A stretch of DNA of 25,960 bases, taken from NCBI GenBank assembly GCA_964639665.1, contig CAZXEU010000168.1, forward strand, positions 1 to 25,960, read 5' to 3'. This document shows, piece by piece, positions 1 to 8,253 of the stretch. The notes under the pieces are model-generated. The model ran no database searches and had not been told where the DNA came from. It was given only the letters and a program-made list of their open reading frames with translations. Source of the DNA: CAZXEU01 sp964639665 (lineage in GTDB: Bacteria; Bacteroidota; Rhodothermia; Rhodothermales; Bin80). The translations under genes and the position numbers were made by a program. Every line of letters begins with the position of its first letter. The stretch's first letter is position 1.

Positions 1-522
1 AGGAAGATCTGCCCATTCCGGCTGCCAGGTGATGTTGGCAATCCACCAACGGCCATCCTCGAAAAGAAGCTGGACGCTGTTGATGCCGCGCTGAAACGGC
101 TCTTCGTCCATGCTTCGGTACGACTCGTAGGTGCTGAACGCGTGCACCAGGTTGCCGTAGCGCTCTTCTGTGCGGGCCACCTCTATTTCGTAGAATCCGT
201 ACCGTTCGAAATACGGTGCAGTGCTACTCACGAATTCCGCGGCGGTCATGGACCGGTGTCGATGGCTTCCGTCCTGCGCACGCACAATGGGGGCAAAGCG
301 GCAGGCCGGGGTGAGCAGCGAATGGAACCGGTCCCAGTTCCTCGGCTGGCCTTCAAGCCCGGAGATCACATCGTAGAGCGCCTCCATGATCGCATCAACG
401 GAGGCGACATCGGCCGGATCGGGATAGTGTGCATCCTGGGCCGCCGCCCGCTGGGGCACCCATAAAGCTGCCAGGCCAGCCAGTACAAGAGCCTGGCGGA
501 ATCGGTGAGTCTTCAAAGACAT
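1..522 (-). CDS. Exported NTF2/SnoaL-like protein, partial (3' end outside window)
   Basis: The minus strand is open from an ATG at 522 to the window edge, 174 codons without a stop. Residues 1-23 form a signal peptide: basic start (MSLKTHRFRQ), hydrophobic stretch (ALVLAGLAALWV), then a likely cut after RAAA before QD. The mature part reads like the SnoaL-like / DUF4440 branch of the NTF2 fold: an early helix (IMEALYDVISG), a NWDRFHSLLTP segment, a middle FEIEV-like strand around YGFYEIEVART, and a late strand ending in WWIANITWQPE. The fold is small and cone-shaped and serves many roles, including enzymes and ligand binders, so no substrate can be assigned. The start gives a full signal peptide, but no clear ribosome binding site precedes it. 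It lies 149 nt downstream of the GH88 gene on the same strand and could be cotranscribed with it. The family call is by fold pattern only. Confidence 0.72.
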   Translation of the reverse strand, partial: MSLKTHRFRQALVLAGLAALWVPQRAAAQDAHYPDPADVASVDAIMEALYDVISGLEGQPRNWDRFHSLLTPACRFAPIVRAQDGSHRHRSMTAAEFVSSTAPYFERYGFYEIEVARTEERYGNLVHAFSTYESYRSMDEEPFQRGINSVQLLFEDGRWWIANITWQPEWADLP

Positions 523-671
523 CTTGGCGCAGTGTTGTGAAGAGTAAAGTACCAGGCGTGGTCGCGTCTACCACTTTGCGGCTGCCCCAACCTCCTTTGC
601 GAGCGGTGTGGGGAGCCGCGCGACCGTGTCAAGATAGGCGATCGCTGTATTGGCGGCAGTCCAGCCCGACT

Positions 672-2045
672 CTACGCTGCGTTGAAGAACGCCAGGTAGA
701 AATCGCCCGCCAGTTCGCGCTGAAGGTACAGGGCCAGCTCACGCGCGTGGTAGTCACCCCACATCGTCGCCTCGCCGCTGGCCACGGTCCTTCCCGGAGG
801 CACGAAGTCCCACCGGTTGGGCCAGTGGTACACGCTGTGCAGGAGCAACCCCTGGTGGTCTGCCCCCGTGCTCAGGTAGGGATCCGCAAACAGCGTGTCC
901 GCGATCCGAAGCCCGGCATCCCAGTAGCGCTTCCCCGAGGCGTCCTTCCCTAGATGCCGCCCGAATCGAAGCAGGCCCTGCGCCGCTATGGCCGCGGCAG
1001 AGCTGTCGACAGGCTCGCTGTCGTTAAAAGGATCTGCCGGCCTGTGCAGGTAGTCTCCCAGCTCGGCCAGGCGCGGCGCGGCGGTATCCCAGTAGGGCAC
1101 GCCGCACGTGGGCGTATTCTCGATATAGTACTCGCATGTGGCGCGCAGCGGCGCGGCGCAGAGCTCCTGGAGCGCGTCCCGGCCGCCGAGTGCCGCCGCC
1201 TGGTCCTCTTCCAGTGCGCCGAAGTACTCCAGCAGCTCTGCATATCCCAGAATGATCCATGCCAGGCCGCGCGTCCAGGTGCCGAACGGGGAATACCCCT
1301 GCTGCGTGGCGGCGCACCGGTAGGTACCGGAGCGGACATTGAAGAGGCTCTCGTGCGCGACGCGCCCGCGCACGTCGTAGCCGTCCCGCCCCCCTCCATA
1401 GTAGACGCTGTAGCGCGCCGTAGTCCGGGCATGCTTCACGAGACGCTCCAGAAGCGATATCCGCAGGTCCTGATCCAGCGTCAGGCTCCCTCCCAGATCG
1501 TGGGCCAATGCCAGTGACCGGAGCGACCGGATGGTGTCTGCAAACAGCGAGTGCGGGCCATTGAACGAGTAGATAAACCCTTCGCCGCCCTGGATACTGG
1601 TCCAGCGACTCGCCTGCACGGCGCCGCTGCACCTGAGCGCCATCTGGTAATAGGCCCGCTCCCAAGCGTTGGGCGCAGTCTTGCCCTCTGTCAAGAGCCG
1701 GAGCAGGTTGCCGTAGGTGCTCACGTTGGTGAATCCGTGATCGTGCACGCCGAAGTGCGTCACGTGCGCGGCCATGCGATCCAGCGTTTGCCTGCGGCCG
1801 AGCTCCAGGAATGCCTCTTCACCCGTGCCGTCAAACTGCAGGAGTGCCGATCCGACGCTGAAGCCCTCTGTCCAATCCGTCCAGCCGCGCGCGCGGTAGC
1901 GGCCCTCGACGGTATGCACCGGCGCGCCGCCCCTCTTATCCGGATCGCGCTCCATGGCCCGGATTTTCGCCGCTGACGCGCTCCAGACGCGGTCAATCTT
2001 GGCAAGGAGCACCTGGCTCGAAGGCGGCCGTTCAAGCTTTGTCAC
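672..2045 (-). CDS. Glycoside hydrolase family 88-type protein (unsaturated glucuronyl hydrolase-like)
   Basis: This 457-residue protein resembles GH88 enzymes, which hydrate and cleave the unsaturated uronic acid at the non-reducing end of oligosaccharides released by polysaccharide lyases. Family landmarks appear in order: TVEGRYRARGWTDWTEGF (45-62), HDHGF (101-105), the SLFADTIRSL helix (166-175), GTWTRGLAWIILGYAEL (255-271), PVDSSAAAIAAQGLLRF (345-361), and HQGLLLHSVYHWP followed by MWGDYHARELAL near the C-terminus. By position, D102 and D170 are the likely counterparts of the two catalytic aspartates; this is inference. No signal peptide is seen, so it is probably cytoplasmic. The start is GTG; the next ATG (residue 31) would cut into the conserved N-terminal helix. 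Products of such enzymes feed the ketodeoxygluconate pathway, whose kinase and aldolase lie about 7 kb away. The exact substrate (glucuronyl, galacturonyl or ulvan-type) cannot be told. Confidence 0.85.
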   Translation of the reverse strand: MTKLERPPSSQVLLAKIDRVWSASAAKIRAMERDPDKRGGAPVHTVEGRYRARGWTDWTEGFSVGSALLQFDGTGEEAFLELGRRQTLDRMAAHVTHFGVHDHGFTNVSTYGNLLRLLTEGKTAPNAWERAYYQMALRCSGAVQASRWTSIQGGEGFIYSFNGPHSLFADTIRSLRSLALAHDLGGSLTLDQDLRISLLERLVKHARTTARYSVYYGGGRDGYDVRGRVAHESLFNVRSGTYRCAATQQGYSPFGTWTRGLAWIILGYAELLEYFGALEEDQAAALGGRDALQELCAAPLRATCEYYIENTPTCGVPYWDTAAPRLAELGDYLHRPADPFNDSEPVDSSAAAIAAQGLLRFGRHLGKDASGKRYWDAGLRIADTLFADPYLSTGADHQGLLLHSVYHWPNRWDFVPPGRTVASGEATMWGDYHARELALYLQRELAGDFYLAFFNAA

Positions 2046-2075
2046 GGAAGAAGGCAGGCTGCGGCTTGTCAGGCC

Positions 2076-2104
2076 TAAACATAAGGCAAAGCCGCTATAC
2101 GAAA
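2076..2104 (-). promoter_or_regulatory. Possible Bacteroidota-type promoter for the GH88 gene
   Basis: On the minus strand, TATGTTTA (2083-2076) matches 7 of 8 positions of the Bacteroidota -7 consensus TAnnTTTG. A TTTC (2104-2101) sits 17 nt upstream in place of the usual TTTG at -33. The -7 element lies about 30 nt before the GTG start. The 185-nt gap 2046-2230 separates this gene from the divergent ABC operon and must hold promoters for both; on the plus side I see only TAGGTTTC-like matches. Weak, motif-level evidence. Confidence 0.2.
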
Positions 2105-2230
2105 GCCGGCCCCTTTCCCGTTGTTAGTAGGTTTCAGGGTGCGGACAATGGACCATTCGCCCTTCGGAGCCTGAAGAGCTGTCTGGAGTTTAAGCGCGCG
2201 ATTTTTGAGATTTCCCTCCATTTGCCAACC

Positions 2231-3160
2231 ATGATTGAGGTTCGTGAGCTGACCAAGACCTACGGCCCGGAACGGGCTGTAGATTCCATTTCATTTCAGA
2301 TCCGGAAAGGCGAGGTTGTCGGCTTTCTGGGACCCAACGGCGCAGGCAAGACGACGACCATGAAGGTCGTCACGGGCTACCTGCCGCCCACGGAGGGCAC
2401 GGTCCTCGTGGATGGCAAGGACGTGCAGGAGGAGTCACTTTCCATTCGGGAGCAGATCGGCTACCTCCCGGAAAGCACGCCCCTTTACCGTGACATGGTC
2501 ACTTACGACTACCTGTCCTTCGTGGCGGCCATGCGCGGCGTGGCGCCAGAGCGCCGCAAATCGCGAATCGCCGAAATGTCGCATGCCTGCGGGCTGGCGG
2601 AAGTGCTCAGCAAGCGCATTGATACGCTCTCCAAGGGCTATCGCCAGCGTGTAGGGCTGGCGCAGGCCATGATACATGACCCCCCTATTCTCATCCTCGA
2701 CGAGCCTACATCCGGTCTGGATCCCAACCAGATTGTAGAGATCCGGGGACTAATCAAGCGTCTGGGGCGCGAGAAGACCGTCGTCCTTTCCACGCACATT
2801 CTGCCTGAGGTTCAGGCTTCGTGCGACCGCGTGCTCATAATCCATAAGGGCAAGCTGGTCGCGGACGGTACGCCGCAAGACCTGCAGTCCAGCTTTGCAG
2901 GCGAGCAGCGCGTCCAGTACGGCGTGCTGGCGGAGGCGGCGGATGTGACGGCTGCCCTCAGCGACTGGCACCACGTTCGCGTCATCGCGGAGCAGACGGG
3001 CACAGACGGAGAAACGCTGCTTACCCTGGCCGCCGATGGGGACTCCGACATCCGTCCCTCCCTGTTTCGCCTGGCCGTAGACAGGGACTGGACGCTTACG
3101 GAGCTGCACCTGGACTCTGCCAATCTCGAGGATGTATTCCGGCAGTTGACCGCAGGCTAG
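2231..3160 (+). CDS. ABC transporter ATP-binding protein (GldA-like)
   Basis: This 309-residue ATPase would power the permease encoded just downstream. Every nucleotide-binding motif is present: Walker A GPNGAGKT (34-41), a Q-loop region IGYLPES with Glu81 where Gln is more common (also usual in GldA relatives), signature LSKGYRQR (133-140), Walker B LILDEPTSGLD (154-164) and the switch histidine in STHIL (H189). Residues about 215-309 are an extra C-terminal domain typical of ABC-2 type exporters. The frame is open further upstream, but ATG 2231 begins the family-typical MIEVRELTKTYG. In Flavobacterium, GldA, GldF and GldG are associated with gliding and type IX secretion. In other bacteria the same trio is common without gliding, so the transported substrate is unknown. 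Confidence 0.93.
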   Translation: MIEVRELTKTYGPERAVDSISFQIRKGEVVGFLGPNGAGKTTTMKVVTGYLPPTEGTVLVDGKDVQEESLSIREQIGYLPESTPLYRDMVTYDYLSFVAAMRGVAPERRKSRIAEMSHACGLAEVLSKRIDTLSKGYRQRVGLAQAMIHDPPILILDEPTSGLDPNQIVEIRGLIKRLGREKTVVLSTHILPEVQASCDRVLIIHKGKLVADGTPQDLQSSFAGEQRVQYGVLAEAADVTAALSDWHHVRVIAEQTGTDGETLLTLAADGDSDIRPSLFRLAVDRDWTLTELHLDSANLEDVFRQLTAG

Positions 3161-3219
3161 GGCCTGCCTGGATTTATACGCAGTGCGAAGTGCTCCGGCA
3201 CTTAACAGTACAAGTAGCC

Positions 3220-3927
3220 ATGCAAGAAACCTGGACTCTGACCAAACGCGAATTGCGCGCCTATTTCGACGGGCCCGCCGCCTACGTCGTGCTGAGCGTG
3301 TTCCTGGCCATAACGGGGTGGTTCTTCGGCAACGCGCTCTTCCTTCAGAACGTGGCGTCGCTGCGCTCCGTTTTCTCCATCGCGCCGTTCGTCTTTCTCT
3401 TCTTCATTCCCGCGCTAACGATGGCCACATTTGCCGAGGAACGCAGGGCGGGAACCCTCGAACTGTTGCTTACCTTCCCGGTCAGGGACTGGCAGGTGAT
3501 TGCAGGAAAGCTCATCGCGGTGGCCATCTTTCTGCTGATAGCCATTGGCCTGACGGGTGTCTATGCCCTGACCGTCGCTGTCCTCGGAGATCTGGACTTC
3601 GGTGCGACCGTCGGCGGCTATCTGGGCCTTTTTCTGCTGGGCATCACGTATGCGGCAATCGGTATTTGCGCCTCGAGCCTGACGCGCAACCAGATCGTGG
3701 CCTTCATTCTCGGCTTCGCCATCATCTTTGCGCTCTTTCTGCTGGACAAGGTGACCGATTTCGTCCCGGGTTGGCTTGGCCTGATCATGCAATACCTGGG
3801 CGCGGACTACCATTTCCAGAACCTGATGCGCGGCGTCATAGACACACGGGACGTGCTCTACTACGTCTCCATGACCGCCTTTGCTTTCCTGCTTACGACC
3901 TATACGCTGGCCAAGCGGCCGGAATAA
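3220..3927 (+). CDS. ABC-2 type permease (GldF-like)
   Basis: This 235-residue integral membrane protein has about six hydrophobic segments, near residues 18-40, 50-70, 95-118, 128-150, 158-180 and 210-230. It starts with a cytoplasmic helix LTKRELRAYFDGPAAYVVL, typical of GldF-like permeases. Between the second and third segments lies the ABC-2 coupling stretch EERRAGTLELLLTFPV (about 73-88), which contacts the ATPase. A GTG at 3190 would add 10 residues, but ATG 3220 gives the usual N-terminus. The gene begins 59 nt after the ATPase and ends 13 nt before the GldG-like gene. Together these should form an inner-membrane transporter of unknown substrate. The family assignment is secure; any gliding role is not. 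Confidence 0.9.
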   Translation: MQETWTLTKRELRAYFDGPAAYVVLSVFLAITGWFFGNALFLQNVASLRSVFSIAPFVFLFFIPALTMATFAEERRAGTLELLLTFPVRDWQVIAGKLIAVAIFLLIAIGLTGVYALTVAVLGDLDFGATVGGYLGLFLLGITYAAIGICASSLTRNQIVAFILGFAIIFALFLLDKVTDFVPGWLGLIMQYLGADYHFQNLMRGVIDTRDVLYYVSMTAFAFLLTTYTLAKRPE

Positions 3928-3940
3928 GACTACTGGCACC

Positions 3941-5473
3941 ATGAAGAGGGACTGGACCTCCCAAACCGGCATACTTCTAGTCGGAGGCATCCTGGTCGTC
4001 GTCAATCTGATCGGGCTTAATCTGTTCGGACGGCTCGACTGGACGGACGATCGCGTGTACTCCCTGTCACGAGCTTCAATCGAGCTCGTCGAGGACCTTG
4101 CGGACCCCATTACCATTACGGCGTTCTTCACGGCTGACTTGCCTGCCCAGTTTGCGACGAATCGCCGATTCCTGCAAGACAAGCTGGATGACTACCGAGC
4201 CTACGGAGGACAGAATGTCCAGTACCGCTTTGTGGACCCGGCGGAGGATGAAGAGCTGCGAAACGAGGCGGGTCGCTTCGGCATCCCCCCCGTGCAGATC
4301 CAGGTCATCGAAAGCGACAACGTGCAGCTGAAGAACGCCTACATGGGTCTGGCCATCCAGTACGAAGACCAGCGAGAAACCATACCCGTGATACAGGACC
4401 TGAACCGGCTCGAGTACGATCTGACGAGCGCCATTCGCAGACTGACGCGGGAAGAAAGGCCAGTAGCCGGCTTTGTTACCGGACACGGCGAGCCCAATCC
4501 CCTGCAGGACATGCCCACGCTGCACCAGGGTCTCTCCTCGAACTACGAAGTCATAACCGTCGAGGCCTCAGATCTGGGCGGGCCCTCCAGCCCGGACGTA
4601 TTGCTGCTGGTGGCGCCGACCGACACCATTCCCGAAGCGGACCTGCGCGCACTGGACGATTACCTCTTAAGCGGAGGTCGCCTCGGGCTCCTGGTCAATC
4701 GCGTGGCCGCCAACTTGCAGGCGGGCCAGGCCGCTGAACTCAATATCGGACTGGATGTGCTGCTGAGCGCCTACGGCGCCTCGCTGCTTCCCAACCTCGT
4801 AATGGATGAGCAGAGCTCCGTGATTACCATGCAGCAGCGGCAGGGCATTTTCAATATTTCCAGGCAAATCGAGTATCCCCTACTTCCCGTTGCGGGCAAC
4901 TTCAATCCGTCCAACCCGATGGTCAATCGGCTGCAGAGCGTGATGTTCTATTTCGTCAGCTCCATCGATACCGCGCGAGCGACGCCTCCGGGTGTGACCA
5001 TGCAGCCGCTAATCTACTCCTCCAGCCAAAGCGGGGTGCAGCAGGGCTTTTTCATGCTGGATCCCTCGGCCATGATGGCCACGACCGCGTCGCTGGCGGG
5101 CGGGCCCTTTACGCTGGCTGCCGCCTACACGGGCACCTTCCCCAGCGCATTCGACCCGGGCCGCACGGGCACGCCTGCAAGGCTGGTCGTCGTTGGAGAC
5201 GGGGACTTCCTGAACGAGTCCATGCTGGGCGTGGTGGGAAGCAACGTCGAGCTAGGCCTGAATCTGGTCGACTGGCTTGCCCAGGACGAGGCGCTGCTCG
5301 CGATTCGCTCCAAGAGCATCGAGCCCCGGGCGCTGCGCGAGACGCCGGAAGGCTTGCGTCCCTTTATCAAGTACGGCAACATGATAGGTCCCCTGCTCCT
5401 GGTTTTCCTTGTCGGGTTTGTGCGCTGGCGCAAACGCAAGGAGCGGCAGATCGTCGTACTGAAACAGCCCTAG
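3941..5473 (+). CDS. GldG-family ABC transporter auxiliary protein
   Basis: This 510-residue protein has an N-terminal membrane helix (about 10-28, ILLVGGILVVVNLIGLNLFG), a large extracytoplasmic domain, and a C-terminal membrane helix (about 478-497, IGPLLLVFLVGFVRW) followed by a basic tail (RKRKERQ). That is the standard GldG / ABC_transp_aux architecture. DWTDDRVYSLS just after the first helix and the GHGEPNP turn near residue 180 are typical of the family. The frame is open to an ATG at 3881, but that start would lie inside the permease gene and lacks the family N-terminus, so I chose ATG 3941. The protein is thought to act as a periplasmic partner of the GldA/GldF pair; its biochemical role is not established in the family. 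Confidence 0.9.
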   Translation: MKRDWTSQTGILLVGGILVVVNLIGLNLFGRLDWTDDRVYSLSRASIELVEDLADPITITAFFTADLPAQFATNRRFLQDKLDDYRAYGGQNVQYRFVDPAEDEELRNEAGRFGIPPVQIQVIESDNVQLKNAYMGLAIQYEDQRETIPVIQDLNRLEYDLTSAIRRLTREERPVAGFVTGHGEPNPLQDMPTLHQGLSSNYEVITVEASDLGGPSSPDVLLLVAPTDTIPEADLRALDDYLLSGGRLGLLVNRVAANLQAGQAAELNIGLDVLLSAYGASLLPNLVMDEQSSVITMQQRQGIFNISRQIEYPLLPVAGNFNPSNPMVNRLQSVMFYFVSSIDTARATPPGVTMQPLIYSSSQSGVQQGFFMLDPSAMMATTASLAGGPFTLAAAYTGTFPSAFDPGRTGTPARLVVVGDGDFLNESMLGVVGSNVELGLNLVDWLAQDEALLAIRSKSIEPRALRETPEGLRPFIKYGNMIGPLLLVFLVGFVRWRKRKERQIVVLKQP

Positions 5474-5494
5474 ATAGCCTGCACCAACTGAGCC

Positions 5495-6373
5495 ATGAAG
5501 CAAAAGCACCTCTTGTGGCTGCTCGGGGCACTGGTCGTGCTCCTGGCCATAAACTACCTGGTCAGTGACGGCGGGCCGGATGCTTCTACCATCCGCGTCC
5601 CCGAGTTGGCCATACCGGCAGATGAAATCGCACAGCTGTCCGTGGTTACGGCCACGGACTCCATTTCGATTGCCCGCGAGGGCATAACCTGGATGCTGCG
5701 CCATCCGGTCGAATTCCTTGGCGATTCCACGACCATTAGCCGGTTTCTGCAGGACCTGGGGCGCATGGAGCTTGAATCCGTGGCTTCCCAAAACCCGGAT
5801 CGATACGGCGTATATGGCGTGGACTCTTCCGCGACAGAGGTAACCCTGAGCTGGGCGGATGGCATGCGCCGGCTCGTGGTCGGCAACCCCGGGCCGGACT
5901 TCCAGTCCGTATATGTCCGCGTGGATGACGACTCCCGGGTTTTTGCAACCCGCGGTCGTGTTACGGTCCAGCAAGAGCTGGACCGCTGGCGCGACCGCCG
6001 GATCATAGACGTGCCGGTTGCCGCCGTGCAGTCTGTCTCTGTAGTCCGGCCGGAGGGCAGCTACGACGTCGTGCTCGAGCCGGAGGGCTGGCAGATTGGC
6101 GGCGCTGCCGCCGACAGCCTTGCGGTAGTTGCGTGGCTGCGCCGGTTTGATCCCATGCGGGCGGACGGCTTCCTTGACGATATTCCACCCGCCATCTTTG
6201 TTGAAGCGTCGTATCAGCTCGCCATACGCACAGCGGCCGGCACCACTGAAGTGTTGCGCGTCATTGAAATTGAGGACGATCTCGGCCTTACAACGGCCGA
6301 CGAAGAGGCCACGTACCGGCTGCTGAGCACCAGACTCGACTCCTTCTTCCCGGATCCTGAAACACTGCAGTAG
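5495..6373 (+). CDS. DUF4340 domain-containing membrane-anchored protein
   Basis: This 292-residue protein has a single N-terminal membrane anchor (about 4-21, KHLLWLLGALVVLLAINYLV) and an extracytoplasmic beta-rich domain. The pattern fits DUF4340: LSVVTATDSISIAREGITWML, then RFLQDLGRMELESV, then RYGVYGVDSSATEVTLSWADG and LVVGNPGPDFQSVYVRVDD. DUF4340 genes very often follow GldG-like genes, as here (21 nt spacing), so a role as an accessory of this ABC transporter is likely. It is followed after 9 nt by htpG. At 292 residues it is at the short end for the family, but no truncation or frameshift is evident. The function of the domain is unknown. Confidence 0.82.
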   Translation: MKQKHLLWLLGALVVLLAINYLVSDGGPDASTIRVPELAIPADEIAQLSVVTATDSISIAREGITWMLRHPVEFLGDSTTISRFLQDLGRMELESVASQNPDRYGVYGVDSSATEVTLSWADGMRRLVVGNPGPDFQSVYVRVDDDSRVFATRGRVTVQQELDRWRDRRIIDVPVAAVQSVSVVRPEGSYDVVLEPEGWQIGGAAADSLAVVAWLRRFDPMRADGFLDDIPPAIFVEASYQLAIRTAAGTTEVLRVIEIEDDLGLTTADEEATYRLLSTRLDSFFPDPETLQ

Positions 6374-6382
6374 CCTCCTTCC

Positions 6383-8236
6383 ATGCCCGAAACCCGGTCA
6401 CCGGCCGTCCAGGAATTCGAATACCGCGCCGAGATGCAGCAGCTGCTGCATCTCATCGTGCATTCCCTCTACACGCACCGCGAGATTTTTCTGAGAGAAC
6501 TCCTCTCGAATGCCGCCGACGCGCTCAACAAGGTGCGCTTCCGGCAGTTGTCCGATAACACCCTCGAAGACGAAGCCTACCGGATTACGATAACGCTGGA
6601 TGAGGACGCAAACACGATAAGCGTCGAGGATACGGGCATCGGCATGACCCACGACGATCTCACCGAGCGCATCGGCACTATCGCCAGTAGCGGCACGCTT
6701 GCCTTCCTGGACGAGATGAAGAAAACGGACAAGCCGGTGGACGCACAGATGATCGGGCAGTTCGGCGTCGGATTCTATGCCAGCTTCATGGTTGCCGACG
6801 AGGTCGTCATCGAAACGCGCCATGCCGGAAAGGATGCCCAGGGACTCAGATGGCGATCCTCCGGGGCCGGACGTTACAGCATTGAACACACTGACCGCGC
6901 CAGGCGCGGCACGAAGGTTGTGCTGCACCTCAGGGAAGACGCCGAGGATTTTCACAAGCCCTTCCGTATCCGGCAGGTAATCCGCAAGTATTCCAACTTC
7001 ATAGAGTTTCCAATCTACCTGGGGGACGAGCGTATCAATACGGTCAAGGCGCTCTGGCAAAAGCCCAAGGACAGTATCACGGATGAAGAGCGCGCCGAAT
7101 TCTACAAGTTCATAACGAACGACTTTCAGGATCCCTTGGGACACGTGCACCTGCACATCGAGGGGATCGTCAGTTTCAATGCCCTGCTGTTTGTGCCTTC
7201 CAGGGCACCTGCGGGACTCTTCCAGGGGGAGGACCAAAAGTCCGTTCACCTGTACTCATCCGGAGTCTTCATTCAGGATGACGCGCACGCGCTTGTGCCT
7301 GATTATCTGCGCTTCGTTCGCGGCGTGGTTGACACGGACGACTTGCCCCTGAACGTGTCGAGGGAGGTCACACAGAAGAGCCCGGTAACCGCCAAGATCC
7401 GCGCCACGCTCACCAACAAGATCCTCGGCACGCTCAAGGAATGGGCCGAGGAAGACGGAGATCGTTACGACAGGTTTTTTGCTGAATTCGGAACCCTGTT
7501 CAAGACGGGGCTGGCCACGGAATTCACGCGGCGCAGTGAGTACCTCGACTTGCTTCGTTATGCTTCCACCAGGACCGAAGAAGGCGAGACCACGTCGCTG
7601 GCCGAATACGTTTCCCGCATGCAGGAAGGCCAGGAGTCCATTTATTATCTCCTGGCAGATCACCTGGACACCGCGCTGCGCAGTCCCAATCTGGAATACT
7701 TCAGGAGCAAGGCTATAGAAGTCCTGCTAATGGTGGATCCGGTGGACGTCTTCACCGTCATGCACCTTCAGTCCTATGACGAAAAGCCGCTGCAGAGCAT
7801 TGAGCAGGCGGACCTGGATCTGGAGGCCGGCAAGGATGACGCGCTGTCCGGCGAGGCGACGGACGGTCTTCTGGCCCTCTTTCGCATCCGCCTTGGAGAC
7901 AGGATCCAGGACGTCAAGGCATCACGGCGCCTCGTGGATTCTGCGGCGACCCTGGTGGTGGGCTCCGAGGGTATGGACACCCAGACGGAGCGCATGATGA
8001 AGATGATGAACCAGGACTTTGAGACATCGAAGAAAGTCCTGGAGGTCAACACCGCCCACGCGCTCATGAAGAATATCTGGGCGCTCAGGGAGGCTGGTGG
8101 GCGCGAAGATCTCATCGACCAGGCCATTGAGCAGGTATACGAAGGTGCGCTGCTCATTGACGGAAACCTGAAGCAAACGGCGGGCTTTGTCGACCGCATG
8201 ACCGACCTTATGGTCGAGGCAACGGCCGTCCGGTAG
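6383..8236 (+). CDS. htpG: HSP90-family molecular chaperone HtpG
   Basis: This 617-residue cytoplasmic ATP-dependent chaperone is close to the usual bacterial HtpG length. The GHKL ATPase domain is intact: HREIFLRELLSNAADAL (32-48) with the catalytic Glu39 and Asn43, the nucleotide-binding VEDTGIGM (81-88), IASSGT (100-105), and the QFGVGFYASF lid hinge (126-135). The middle domain includes LPLNVSREVTQ, carrying the conserved arginine that reaches the gamma-phosphate. The C-terminal dimerisation domain ends with no eukaryotic MEEVD tail. It sits 9 nt after the DUF4340 gene and 17 nt before the ROK kinase, an unusual place for a stress gene. I see no recognisable heat-shock operator in the 9-nt gap, so it may be read from the upstream operon or from a promoter inside DUF4340. 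Confidence 0.97.
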   Translation: MPETRSPAVQEFEYRAEMQQLLHLIVHSLYTHREIFLRELLSNAADALNKVRFRQLSDNTLEDEAYRITITLDEDANTISVEDTGIGMTHDDLTERIGTIASSGTLAFLDEMKKTDKPVDAQMIGQFGVGFYASFMVADEVVIETRHAGKDAQGLRWRSSGAGRYSIEHTDRARRGTKVVLHLREDAEDFHKPFRIRQVIRKYSNFIEFPIYLGDERINTVKALWQKPKDSITDEERAEFYKFITNDFQDPLGHVHLHIEGIVSFNALLFVPSRAPAGLFQGEDQKSVHLYSSGVFIQDDAHALVPDYLRFVRGVVDTDDLPLNVSREVTQKSPVTAKIRATLTNKILGTLKEWAEEDGDRYDRFFAEFGTLFKTGLATEFTRRSEYLDLLRYASTRTEEGETTSLAEYVSRMQEGQESIYYLLADHLDTALRSPNLEYFRSKAIEVLLMVDPVDVFTVMHLQSYDEKPLQSIEQADLDLEAGKDDALSGEATDGLLALFRIRLGDRIQDVKASRRLVDSAATLVVGSEGMDTQTERMMKMMNQDFETSKKVLEVNTAHALMKNIWALREAGGREDLIDQAIEQVYEGALLIDGNLKQTAGFVDRMTDLMVEATAVR

Positions 8237-8253
8237 CCGCATGCGGCGTCAAT

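Noticed and set aside
142..953. Plus-strand open frames over the first kilobase
   Set aside because: They are antisense to the signal-peptide-bearing NTF2-like gene and the GH88 3' end, with chance-like composition.
2231..5473. Calling the ABC trio true gliding-motility genes gldA, gldF and gldG
   Set aside because: The trio occurs widely in non-gliding bacteria; the window has no other gliding-specific genes, so only family-level names are justified.
8236..8247. 12-bp palindrome GCCGCATGCGGC between htpG and the fructokinase gene
   Set aside because: Short, GC-rich, overlaps the htpG stop and has no T-run; too common in GC-rich DNA to call an operator or terminator.
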